A stretch of DNA of 64,000 bases from Lichenicola sp964247725 (GTDB lineage Bacteria > Pseudomonadota > Alphaproteobacteria > Acetobacterales > Acetobacteraceae), in the NCBI GenBank assembly GCA_964247725.1, contig CAXTVM010000013.1, positions 10,424-74,423 of the forward strand, read 5' to 3'. The notes beneath the pieces were generated by a model, which was not told the DNA's origin, did not search any database, and saw nothing but the letters and a program-made list of their open reading frames with translations. Both the position numbers and the translations under genes were made by a program. Positions 45,142 to 52,905 of the stretch are shown here, in pieces. The first letter of the stretch is position 1, and the number at the start of each line of letters is the position of its first letter.

Positions 45142-45977
45142 GCCTGCGCTACGCCTTCAACACCAATGGCTGCGCGCACCACCGGCTGGACGACGCCATC
45201 GGGCTGGTCGCCGACAGCGGCTATGACGGCATCGCGCTGACCCTGGACGTAGGCCTGCTCGACCCGTTCGCGGACGACCATCCGGCGGCGATCCGGCGAG
45301 CGGCGGCGAGCCTGTCGCGCCGGGGCCTCGGCGTGGTGATCGAGACCGGCGCGCGGTTCCTGCTCGACCCGCGCGCCAAGCACGAGCCCACGCTGGTCAC
45401 CGCGGCGCCGGCGGGCCGGCTGCGACGGGTGGAGTTCCTGACCCGGGCGCTCGAGGCCGGCGCCGAGACCGGGGCGGAGGCGATGTCGTTCTGGGCCGGC
45501 ATCCCGGCCCCCGGGCTGGACCCGGCGCAGGCGCGCGGCTGGCTGCGCGCGGGCCTGGAGGAGGTGGCGCTGCGGGCGGAACGGCTGGGCGTGGTGGCTG
45601 CCCTGGAGCCGGAGCCGGGCATGCTGATCGAGACCGTGGCGGATTTCGACGCGATCGCTGACGGCCTGCCCAACCTGCGGCTGGCGCTCGACCTTGGCCA
45701 TTGCCTGGTGACGCGCGACATCGAGCCGCACGACGCGGTGCGACAGTATGCGGACCGGCTCGGCACCGTCACGATCGAGGACATGAGGCGCGGCGTGCAC
45801 GAGCACCTGCCGTTCGGCGCCGGCGACATGGATGTGGGTGCGGCGCTCGGCGCGCTGCGCGAAGTGGGCTTCGACCGGCTGGTCTGCGTCGAGCTGTCCC
45901 GCGACAGCCACCGCGCCGACCGTATGGTCCCCGAGGCGATCGGCGTGCTGCGGGCGGCCGAGGCGGCGATCGCATGA
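45138..45977 (+). CDS. Sugar phosphate isomerase/epimerase-like TIM barrel
   Basis: 279 residues of the AP-endonuclease-2/xylose-isomerase-like barrel. Strand ends carry metal-type residues: VIETGARFLLD, ALEPEPGMLIETVADF, LRLALDLGHCLVT, TVTIEDMRRGVHEHLPFGAG (the H-x-P-F-G block of EboE/IolE-like enzymes) and VCVELSRDSHRA. The closest named relatives I can recall are inosose isomerases and EboE-type proteins, so action on an inositol- or sugar-derived ketone fits the operon. Overlaps its neighbours by 4 bp at both ends. Confidence 0.87.
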   Translation: MSLRYAFNTNGCAHHRLDDAIGLVADSGYDGIALTLDVGLLDPFADDHPAAIRRAAASLSRRGLGVVIETGARFLLDPRAKHEPTLVTAAPAGRLRRVEFLTRALEAGAETGAEAMSFWAGIPAPGLDPAQARGWLRAGLEEVALRAERLGVVAALEPEPGMLIETVADFDAIADGLPNLRLALDLGHCLVTRDIEPHDAVRQYADRLGTVTIEDMRRGVHEHLPFGAGDMDVGAALGALREVGFDRLVCVELSRDSHRADRMVPEAIGVLRAAEAAIA

Positions 45978-47191
45978 GGATCTGCCTGGTCAGCCGGCGC
46001 TACTTCCCGGCGATCTCCGGCATGAGCGTGTACGCCCGGAACCTGCTGCACGAGCTGGTCGCGGCCGGTCACCAGGTCACCATGATCAGCCAGTATCGCG
46101 ACGACGCCTACGGCATCGGCGTTTATGGCGGCGGGCCGCCGCCGGCGGTGCCGGGCGTGCGTGTGATCGGGCTGCCGCAGCTGGGCGAGGCCGAGAGCGG
46201 CGACTTCGAGCGCGACATCGAGGTGATGGTGCGCACGATCGCCCAGGAGCATGCGCGCATGCCGTTCGACCTGCTGCACGCGCAGTACGGCTATCCGACC
46301 GGCTGGGCGGCGCTGCTGGCGTCGCGGGAGATCGGCGTGCCGAACCTGGTGTCGATCCAAGGCGGCGACGGGCACTGGGTCGGCTCGTGCTGCGAGGCGC
46401 ACCGGCTGGCGATGGTGCGGGTGCTGGACCATGCCGGCGCGGTGCTGATCGGCTGCCGCTCGTTCGCGGACGAGGTGAGCGGACGGCTGGGCACCGACCC
46501 GGCGCGCTTCACGATCGTGCCCGGCGCCGTCGACACCGGCCGGTTCCGGCCGGACGGTGGGCACGACGGCGCGGAGCCCGTGCTGCTGTACCATGGCCGC
46601 GTCGACCGCCGGAAGGGCGTGTTCGACATGATCGACGCCCTGCGCAGGCTGCGGGCAGAGGGGCTCGGCTTCCGGCTGGTGCTGTCGGGGATCGGGCCCG
46701 ATCTCGACGAGGCGACGCGACGACTGGGCGAGGTCGGGCTGGCAGGGCTCACCACGCTGCGCGGCTATGTCGACTACGAGCGGGCGCCGGACGCCTATGC
46801 CGGCGCCGATGTCTTCGTCTCGCCGACCTACGCGGAGGGGTTCTCGAACACCATCCTGGAGGCGATGGCCTGCGGGCTCGCGGTCGCGTCCTGCGCCGTG
46901 GTGGGCGTGGTGGACTGCGTGCGCGACGGCGAGAACGGCCTGCTGACCGAGCCCGGCGACGTGGACGCGCTGACGGCGGCGCTGCGCCGTCTGATCCTGG
47001 ATCGGCCATTGCGGAAGCGGCTGGCAGCGACTGGGCTCGCCGAATGCCGGCGGCTCTACGCCTGGCCGACCGTCGCCGGCCAGATCATGGCGGCCTACGG
47101 CGAGGTGGTCGGACGGCCGGTCGACCTCGGCTTCGAAACCAGCCTGCCGCGGGATCCGTGCCGGTTCCGCGACGCCCCGCACCTGCTGTGA
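45974..47191 (+). CDS. Glycosyltransferase family 4 (MshA-like architecture)
   Basis: 405 residues, GT-B fold. The N-terminal Rossmann half begins MRICLVSRRYFPAISGMSVY; the C-terminal half has LLYHGRVDRRKGVFDMIDAL for nucleotide-sugar binding and FVSPTYAEGFSNTILEAMAC with the E-x7-E motif. It likely transfers a sugar from UDP- or another NDP-sugar. In mycothiol synthesis the same family (MshA) joins GlcNAc to inositol-1-phosphate; the inositol synthase upstream and PIG-L protein downstream make that a sensible model here, unproven. Confidence 0.9.
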   Translation: MRICLVSRRYFPAISGMSVYARNLLHELVAAGHQVTMISQYRDDAYGIGVYGGGPPPAVPGVRVIGLPQLGEAESGDFERDIEVMVRTIAQEHARMPFDLLHAQYGYPTGWAALLASREIGVPNLVSIQGGDGHWVGSCCEAHRLAMVRVLDHAGAVLIGCRSFADEVSGRLGTDPARFTIVPGAVDTGRFRPDGGHDGAEPVLLYHGRVDRRKGVFDMIDALRRLRAEGLGFRLVLSGIGPDLDEATRRLGEVGLAGLTTLRGYVDYERAPDAYAGADVFVSPTYAEGFSNTILEAMACGLAVASCAVVGVVDCVRDGENGLLTEPGDVDALTAALRRLILDRPLRKRLAATGLAECRRLYAWPTVAGQIMAAYGEVVGRPVDLGFETSLPRDPCRFRDAPHLL

Positions 47192-48000
47192 GCGCCGCCC
47201 CGCCCGATTCGGCGCTGCTGCTGTCGCCGCATCTCGACGACGTCGCCTTCTCCTGCGGCGGCATCGCGGCGACTCTGGCGGCGTCGGGCTGGACGGTGCT
47301 GGTGGCGACCTGCTTCACCCGCTCGGTGCACCCGGCCCGCGGGTTTGCACTCCAATGCCAGCGCGACAAGGGCCTGCCGGACGCCGCCGACTACATGGCG
47401 CTGCGCCGCGACGAGGACCGCGCCGCCTGCCGCGCGCTGGGCGCCCAGCCGGTCTGGTTCGATCTCCCCGAGGCGCCGCACCGCGGCTATGGCTCGGCCG
47501 CCGCCCTGTTCGCGGGGCCGTCGCCCGACGACACCGTCACGGGGGCGCTCACCGAGGAGCTGGCGGCGCTGGTCGCGTCGTCACGGCCCACGTTGATGCT
47601 GCTGCCGCAGGGCTGCGGCGGCCATGTCGACCACCTGCTCGCGATCGAGGCCGGCCTCGCCGTCTGCGCTAGCCTCGCGGACCCGCCGCTGCTCGGCTAC
47701 TACCGCGACACGCCCTACGTGATCCGCGATCCGTGCGCGGCACCGGACCGGCGCGCGGCGGCGGCGGCGCGCGAGACGGCGGTCCTGCTCGGCCACGCCG
47801 CGGTCGCGGCCAAGCAGGAGGCGATCGCCTGCTATGCGACGCAGCTCGGCTTCCAGTTCGGCGGCGCCGCGCCGGCGGCGGCGGCGATCGACGCGCTGAT
47901 GCGCCGGGAGGCTGGTGGGCAGGCCGGCGGCCTTGCCGAGCGGCTGTTGCTGTCGCAGCCCGCCGGCGTGGGGGAGCATGCATGGCCGACTGGCTGGTGA
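47188..48000 (+). CDS. PIG-L family deacetylase (MshB/BshB-like)
   Basis: 270 residues from a GTG overlapping the glycosyltransferase stop. LLLSPHLDDVAFSCGG contains the P-H-x-D-D motif (zinc His and catalytic Asp), and the second zinc His lies in QGCGGHVDHLLAIEAG. PIG-L enzymes remove N-acetyl groups from sugars such as GlcNAc-inositol. The strained order GT4 then PIG-L is the same as in thiol-cofactor pathways. The C-terminus (VAAKQEAIACYATQLGFQF) is typical of the family. Confidence 0.92.
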   Translation: MSAAPPDSALLLSPHLDDVAFSCGGIAATLAASGWTVLVATCFTRSVHPARGFALQCQRDKGLPDAADYMALRRDEDRAACRALGAQPVWFDLPEAPHRGYGSAAALFAGPSPDDTVTGALTEELAALVASSRPTLMLLPQGCGGHVDHLLAIEAGLAVCASLADPPLLGYYRDTPYVIRDPCAAPDRRAAAAARETAVLLGHAAVAAKQEAIACYATQLGFQFGGAAPAAAAIDALMRREAGGQAGGLAERLLLSQPAGVGEHAWPTGW

Positions 48001-48941
48001 CCGGCGGAGCCGGGTTCATCGGCTCCCACCTCGTCGACGCGTTGCTGCGCCGCGGCGACCGGGTCCGCACGCTCGACGACCTGTCGTCCGGCGCTCGCGG
48101 CAACCTCCCGCCGGCGGCCGAACTGATGGTCGGCGACGTGACCGATCCGGCCGCGGTGGCGCGCGCGATCCGCGGCGTCCGCGGCGTGTTCCACCTGGCC
48201 GCGGTCGCCTCGGTCGGCCGCTGCACCGAGCGCTGGGCGGAGACCCATGCGGTGAACCAGACCGGCACCGTCACCGTGCTGGAGGCGGCGCGGCGGGTCG
48301 GCGGGCTGCCGGTGGTGTACGCCTCCTCGGCCGCGGTCTATGGCGAGACCTCGGGCGAGCCGATCGCCGAGCGGCATCCGACCCGGCCGTGCTCGGCCTA
48401 TGGCTGCGACAAGCTGGGCAGCGAGCTGCACGCCGCCGTCGCCAGCCGCCTGTTCGCGGTGCCGACCACGGGCCTGCGCTTCTTCAACGTGTATGGGCCG
48501 CGGCAGGACGGCGCCTCGCCCTATTCCGGGGTGATCTCGGCGTTCCGGCACGCGCTCGCGCGCAACCGGACCCTGGTGCTGAACGGCGGCGGCGAGCAGA
48601 CGCGAGACTTCGTCTACGTCGCCGACGTGGTGGCGGCGCTGGCGGCGGCGATGGACCAGCTCGACGCCGCGCGGCCCGCAACCGCGGTCGAGCCGCAGGT
48701 GCTCAACGTCTGCACCGGCCGCGCCACCAGCGTCGGCGAGCTGGCTCGGATGCTGTGCGAGCTGTCCGGCCTGGCCGCCTCGGTGCGCGCCGGGCCGGAG
48801 CGGGTCGGCGACATCCTCCATTCCCGCGGCGATCCGCGCGGGCTCGCCGCGGCGCTCGGGATCGAGTGCCGGACCACGATCCGGACCGGCCTCGGGCTGC
48901 TCGCCGATGCCGACGGCCGCATGATACGGGTAACCCCATGA
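47982..48941 (+). CDS. NAD-dependent nucleotide-sugar epimerase/dehydratase
   Basis: 319 residues, extended SDR. TGGAGFIGSHLVDALLRRGD binds NAD; VFHLAAVASVGRC, YASSAAVYGETSGEP, the catalytic SAYGCDKLGSE (Tyr-x-x-x-Lys), LRFFNVYGPRQDGASPYSGV and GGGEQTRDFVYVADV follow the GalE/UDP-sugar-epimerase pattern. It probably provides the NDP-sugar donor for the neighbouring glycosyltransferases. GGGGAG precedes the ATG, and the start overlaps the deacetylase end by 19 bp. Confidence 0.93.
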   Translation: MADWLVTGGAGFIGSHLVDALLRRGDRVRTLDDLSSGARGNLPPAAELMVGDVTDPAAVARAIRGVRGVFHLAAVASVGRCTERWAETHAVNQTGTVTVLEAARRVGGLPVVYASSAAVYGETSGEPIAERHPTRPCSAYGCDKLGSELHAAVASRLFAVPTTGLRFFNVYGPRQDGASPYSGVISAFRHALARNRTLVLNGGGEQTRDFVYVADVVAALAAAMDQLDAARPATAVEPQVLNVCTGRATSVGELARMLCELSGLAASVRAGPERVGDILHSRGDPRGLAAALGIECRTTIRTGLGLLADADGRMIRVTP

Positions 48942-50410
48942 CCGACCTCTCCGCCGTCGCCGAGCTGTTCCGCGCCAGCCTGCCCGCCGATACCGTCACG
49001 CGGTGGTTCCGGATCGACGGGCTGGACCGGCTCGGCATCCCGGTGGTGCAGGCCGACCTGCTGTGGGGCGACCGGCCGCCGGTGATCGGCCACGGCTACG
49101 GCCTCACCGAGGCGGAGGCCGCCACCGGGGCACTGGGCGAGCTGTGCGAGGAGGTGCATCTCGCCGCCTGGCTGGAGCGGCAGGAGCCGGTGCTGGGCAG
49201 CGCCCGCGCGCTCGCGGCCCGGCCGGGCGCCCGCGCCGTGGCCGATCCGCTGACGCTGTGCCTGCCGGCCGGCTCCGACTACGATCTCGACGCGGTGCGC
49301 GCCTGGCTGCCGGCCCGGCGCTACCCGGACGACGAGACGGTGCTGGTGCCGCTGGAGTGGCTGGCGATCGCGCCGTCCCAGCTCCGCGGCCGGCCGCGGC
49401 TGATCACGCCGATCACCAACGGGCTCGGCGCCGGCCTCGACCTGCCGCACGCGATCGCGCACGGCGTGATGGAGCTGCTGCAGCGCGACGGCAACGTGCT
49501 GAGCTACCGCGCCTTCGACCGCGGCCTGGTGGTCGACGTGACGCACGGGCCGGACGCGGACTGCCGGCGCCTGATCGCGTTGCTGCAGGACGCCGGCATC
49601 GACGTCACCGTCAAGCTGGCCAGCACCGAGTTCGGCCTCGCCAACCTGTACGTGGTCGGCGACGACGGCGGCGTCCCCTTCATGCCGATCCAGATCACCG
49701 CCTGCGGCGAGGCGGCCCATCCGGACCGGATGCGCGGCCTGCGCAAGGCGCTGCTGGAGTTCATCGGCTCGCGCTCGCGCAAGGTCGCCAGCCACGGCCC
49801 GCTCGACGTGCTGCAGGGCGTGCTGCCGCCGGACTGCCTGGCCCGGCAGCGTGCGGTGGCCGAGGCGGGGGGCGAGGAGCCGCGGGCCCTGGCCGCCATG
49901 GCCGAGTGGCTCGACCAGGACGGCGAGGAGCTCAGGCGGCGGCTCGCCGGCACCGTGTTCCTGCGCGACGGCACCATCCCGTTCGGGCGCCTGCCAGACG
50001 GGCCGGCCGATCTCGGCGACAGCGCGGCCCGGCTGGCCTGGCTGGCGCGGATGCTGGCGGACCAGGGCATGGACATCCTGTGGGTCGACTGCTCGCCGCC
50101 CGGACAGCCGGTGCGCGCGGTGAAGGTGGTGGTGCCCGGTCTCGAGAGCGAGACCATGAGCTACCATCGGATCGGCTGGCGCGGCGTGGCGCGACTGCGG
50201 GCTCGTGACGACGCCCTGATCGCGGACCGGCCCGGCGACGGCTACCGGCCGGTCCGGCTGCGGCCGGAGGACGCGGCGCGCGCCGGCGGCGAGGCCTGGC
50301 TGGACACGCGCACGATCGACGCGCGGGTGGACCGCGTCTATCCGCTCTACCGCGAGCCCGGCGCGCTGTCGTCGCAGCTGGCGCGGCGCGCGACCATGGC
50401 GCCGGGCTGA
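48938..50410 (+). CDS. YcaO-domain ATP-dependent enzyme
   Basis: 490 residues. The YcaO ATP-binding elements are visible: TEAEAATGALGELCEEVH (residues 57-74), NGLGAG with AHGVMELLQRD (161-184, acidic Glu179) and RKALLEFIGSRSRKV (269-283, Glu274 and Arg279). YcaO proteins use ATP to activate an amide oxygen, forming azolines, thioamides, amidines or related bonds. The usual partners (E1-like/ocin-ThiF, TfuA, SagB oxidase) and any precursor peptide are missing, and the C-terminus lacks the P-x-P-x-P tail. It overlaps the epimerase stop by 4 bp. Substrate unknown; a small molecule rather than a ribosomal peptide is my inference. Confidence 0.9.
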   Translation: MTDLSAVAELFRASLPADTVTRWFRIDGLDRLGIPVVQADLLWGDRPPVIGHGYGLTEAEAATGALGELCEEVHLAAWLERQEPVLGSARALAARPGARAVADPLTLCLPAGSDYDLDAVRAWLPARRYPDDETVLVPLEWLAIAPSQLRGRPRLITPITNGLGAGLDLPHAIAHGVMELLQRDGNVLSYRAFDRGLVVDVTHGPDADCRRLIALLQDAGIDVTVKLASTEFGLANLYVVGDDGGVPFMPIQITACGEAAHPDRMRGLRKALLEFIGSRSRKVASHGPLDVLQGVLPPDCLARQRAVAEAGGEEPRALAAMAEWLDQDGEELRRRLAGTVFLRDGTIPFGRLPDGPADLGDSAARLAWLARMLADQGMDILWVDCSPPGQPVRAVKVVVPGLESETMSYHRIGWRGVARLRARDDALIADRPGDGYRPVRLRPEDAARAGGEAWLDTRTIDARVDRVYPLYREPGALSSQLARRATMAPG

Positions 50411-50422
50411 GCCTCGGCCGCC

Positions 50423-52192
50423 ATGGATCGGGTCGAGGCCTTCACGCCGGACGCGCTGGCGACGCCGGCCCGGCGCGCGCCGCGGCCGGCCCGCGCCTGG
50501 CTGCTGCTGGCGCTGACGCTGCTGCTGGGCGGGATCGGCTTCGGCAGCGCGGTGCTCGCCCTGCCCCACCGCGATGGGCCGCTGGCGCCGATCTGCCTGC
50601 TGCTGCTGCTGCTGTCGTACGGGCGCACCGCGCTCAGCGCCTCCGGTCCGCTGCTGGGGCTGCTGCCGCGTCCGAAATCCCACCCGGCCGCCGTCCCCTT
50701 CCCCCACCTGATCGGCCGCGCCCGGCCGGCGGTCTCCACCGCCATCCTGCTGCCGATCTTCAACGAGCCGGCGGAGCCGGTGGCGGCGGCACTGCGCGTC
50801 ATGGCGGACGCCTTGCTGCCGGAGGACAACGTCGCGTTCTTCGTGCTGAGCGACACCCAGGACCCGGCGCTGGCCCGGATCGAGGCCGGCCACTTCCCGC
50901 CGCACGGCCGGTCCGCCTCCGGCGTCGATATCTCCTATCGACGCCGTGCGATCAACACCCGCCGCAAGGCCGGCAACATCGACCGCTTCTGCCAGGATCA
51001 CGGCCACGAGTTCGACTTCGCGCTGGTGTTGGATGCGGACAGCCTGATGACGGCGGCCTCGATCCGCGGCCTGATCGACCGGCTGCGCGACGATCCCGCC
51101 CTGGGGCTGGTGCAGTCGGTGTCGTATCCGATCGGCGGCACCACCCTGTTCGCGCGGCTGCAGCAGTTCGGCGCCCGGCTGAACACGCCGCTCTCAGTCG
51201 TCGGCCAGGATCTCTGGCAGGGGCGGCGCGGCACCTACTGGGGCCACAATGCGGTCCTGCGGCTGCGGCCGTTCATGGAGCACGCCGGCCTGCCGCTGCT
51301 GCCGGGCCGGCCGCCGCTGGGCGGCGAGATCCTGTGCCACGACACCGTCGAGGCGGCGCTGCTGCTGCGCGGCGGCTGGGAGGTGGGGCTGGACACCGAG
51401 ATCGAGGGTTCGTTCGAGACCACGCCGAGCAACCTAGTCGACCACCTGGCGCGGGAGCGGCGCTGGTGCCAGGGCAACCTGCAGCACCTGCGGCTTCTGG
51501 CCGCACCCGGCCTGGTGCCGGAAAGCCGCCTGCATCTCGGCATGGGCGTCCTCTACTACCTGGCCTCGCCGATCGGCCTGCTGCTGAGCCTGGCACTGCT
51601 GCTGTCGGGCTTGCTGCCGTCCGGGCCAGCGAGCCCGCCGCCGCCGGGTACGATCTGGTTCTGCGCCGGCTGCATCCTGGTGCTGCTGCTGGCGCCGAAG
51701 CTGGCGAGCCTGGCGCGCGTGCTGCTGCGGTGGGAGCTGGCGGCGGGGTTCGGCGGCCGCGCCAGGCTGATCGCGAGCGTGCTGCTGGAGCAGGTCGCGA
51801 GCACGGTGCTGGCACCGGTGATGCTGCTGTCGATCACCCTGTTCGTCGTGGAGACGTTCTGCGGCCGTACGGCGGGCTGGACCACGCCGCCGCGGGGCGA
51901 CCGGCCGCTCGGCTGGCGCGAGGCGGCGCGCCGGTTCAGCCTGCACACGGGCCTGGGCGCGGCCGCCGCCCTGGCGCTGCTGCTGGCGCGGCCCGGCCTG
52001 CTGCCCTGGTCGATACCGCTGCTGCTCGGCCCGATCCTGTCGATCCCGCTGGCCCGCTGGTCGGCCAGCGTCCGGCTCGGCCTGCTGGCTCGCCGGCTCG
52101 GCCTATTCCTGACGGTGGACGAGCTGGCGCCAGTGCCGGAACAGGTGGCGTTCGCAGAGACGCTCAACGCGATGCGGCGACCTGCACGGTAG
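50423..52192 (+). CDS. OpgH/MdoH-like membrane glucosyltransferase (GT2)
   Basis: 589 residues against about 850 for E. coli OpgH. Two N-terminal helices (WLLLALTLLLGGIGFGSAVL, ICLLLLLLSYG) are followed by a GT2 catalytic domain with ILLPIFNEPAEPV, RRKAGNIDRF, FALVLDADSLM (D-x-D) and ERRWCQGNLQHL (Q-x-x-RW-like), then several C-terminal helices. OpgH builds beta-1,2-glucan backbones from UDP-glucose. No opgG is nearby. It starts 12 bp after the YcaO stop, so it may be the last gene of the inositol/YcaO operon or an ordinary glucan gene next to it. Confidence 0.88.
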   Translation: MDRVEAFTPDALATPARRAPRPARAWLLLALTLLLGGIGFGSAVLALPHRDGPLAPICLLLLLLSYGRTALSASGPLLGLLPRPKSHPAAVPFPHLIGRARPAVSTAILLPIFNEPAEPVAAALRVMADALLPEDNVAFFVLSDTQDPALARIEAGHFPPHGRSASGVDISYRRRAINTRRKAGNIDRFCQDHGHEFDFALVLDADSLMTAASIRGLIDRLRDDPALGLVQSVSYPIGGTTLFARLQQFGARLNTPLSVVGQDLWQGRRGTYWGHNAVLRLRPFMEHAGLPLLPGRPPLGGEILCHDTVEAALLLRGGWEVGLDTEIEGSFETTPSNLVDHLARERRWCQGNLQHLRLLAAPGLVPESRLHLGMGVLYYLASPIGLLLSLALLLSGLLPSGPASPPPPGTIWFCAGCILVLLLAPKLASLARVLLRWELAAGFGGRARLIASVLLEQVASTVLAPVMLLSITLFVVETFCGRTAGWTTPPRGDRPLGWREAARRFSLHTGLGAAAALALLLARPGLLPWSIPLLLGPILSIPLARWSASVRLGLLARRLGLFLTVDELAPVPEQVAFAETLNAMRRPAR

Positions 52193-52230
52193 CCGCAGCG
52201 GACTTGCCGCGAGCATGCCATCATCACGCG

Positions 52231-52707
52231 ATGGCAACCGTTCACATGATTCACGGCTTCCTGGGCACTGGAAAGACCACGTTCGCCCGCGAGCTGGTGC
52301 GAACGCGAACGCTGCCGGCGCTCCGGCTGACCCACGACGAATGGATGCTGGAACTCTACGGCGAGGATCCGTCGCCGGAGCGGTTCCGGATTTTCTTCGA
52401 CCGCGTGTCCGGGCGGATCGAGGCCGTATGGACCCGATGCATCGTCCTCGGCGTGGACGTGGTGCTCGACCTGAACTTCTGGTCCCGCGAGCAGAGGAAC
52501 GCGGTGCGGTCGATCGCAGCCAGGCTCGCCGCGACTACCCGGCTCTATCGCCTGTCCTGTCCAGATGAGGAGGCGTTGAGGCGGGTCGAGCGACGGAACG
52601 AGGCCCTGACGGACTCCCTTTTCATCGCCCGGGATACCTTCATGGGCTTAAGAAACTGGTTTCAACCCTTGGATGACGATGAGGTGCGGATCGAGGTTTC
52701 TGCTTAG
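52231..52707 (+). CDS. Small P-loop kinase/ATPase
   Basis: 158 residues. Walker A is HGFLGTGKTTFARELV; LRLTHDEWMLELYG and VVLDLNFWSREQRNAVR are typical of the AAA/zeta-like predicted-kinase family, in which Asp and Trp residues position a small hydroxylated substrate. Antibiotic, sugar or nucleoside phosphorylation are all possible. It starts 38 bp after the OpgH-like gene on the same strand and is followed by repeat copy 4. Its base composition is slightly lower in GC at the 3' end. Confidence 0.85.
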   Translation: MATVHMIHGFLGTGKTTFARELVRTRTLPALRLTHDEWMLELYGEDPSPERFRIFFDRVSGRIEAVWTRCIVLGVDVVLDLNFWSREQRNAVRSIAARLAATTRLYRLSCPDEEALRRVERRNEALTDSLFIARDTFMGLRNWFQPLDDDEVRIEVSA

Positions 52708-52738
52708 GGAAACAAGACTCGAATATCGGATCAGAAAG

Positions 52739-52894
52739 AAGGCCAGAGGCTTTGCCTCTGGACTCTACTGGGACCGCGGGCCCCAGATCCTGATGCATCT
52801 AGATTATATTTTAATGAATGGACGATCCTCCTAAGGAATTGATTGCAAAGGCTCGGCCTTTGCTGGGGTCCAGGGGCAAAGCTCCTGGCCTTCC
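52739..52894. repeat. Dispersed palindromic repeat, copy 4
   Basis: A diverged copy with compensating changes: the left hairpin is CCAGAGGC-TTT-GCCTCTGG (both halves changed together), then GGGACCGCGGGCCCCAGATC. The centre is AT-rich (52800-52855). The right arm has GGGGTCCAGGGGCAAAGCTC and CTGGCCTTCC. It separates convergent genes. The paired changes suggest selection on the folded structure. Confidence 0.85.
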
Positions 52895-52905
52895 TTCCCT
52901 AAGAC

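Noticed and set aside
39910..52192. Interpretation of the YcaO cluster as a ribosomal peptide (RiPP) pathway
   Set aside because: No precursor peptide, leader-binding domain, TfuA, E1-like partner, SagB oxidase or dedicated exporter is visible, and overlaps leave no space for a small gene.
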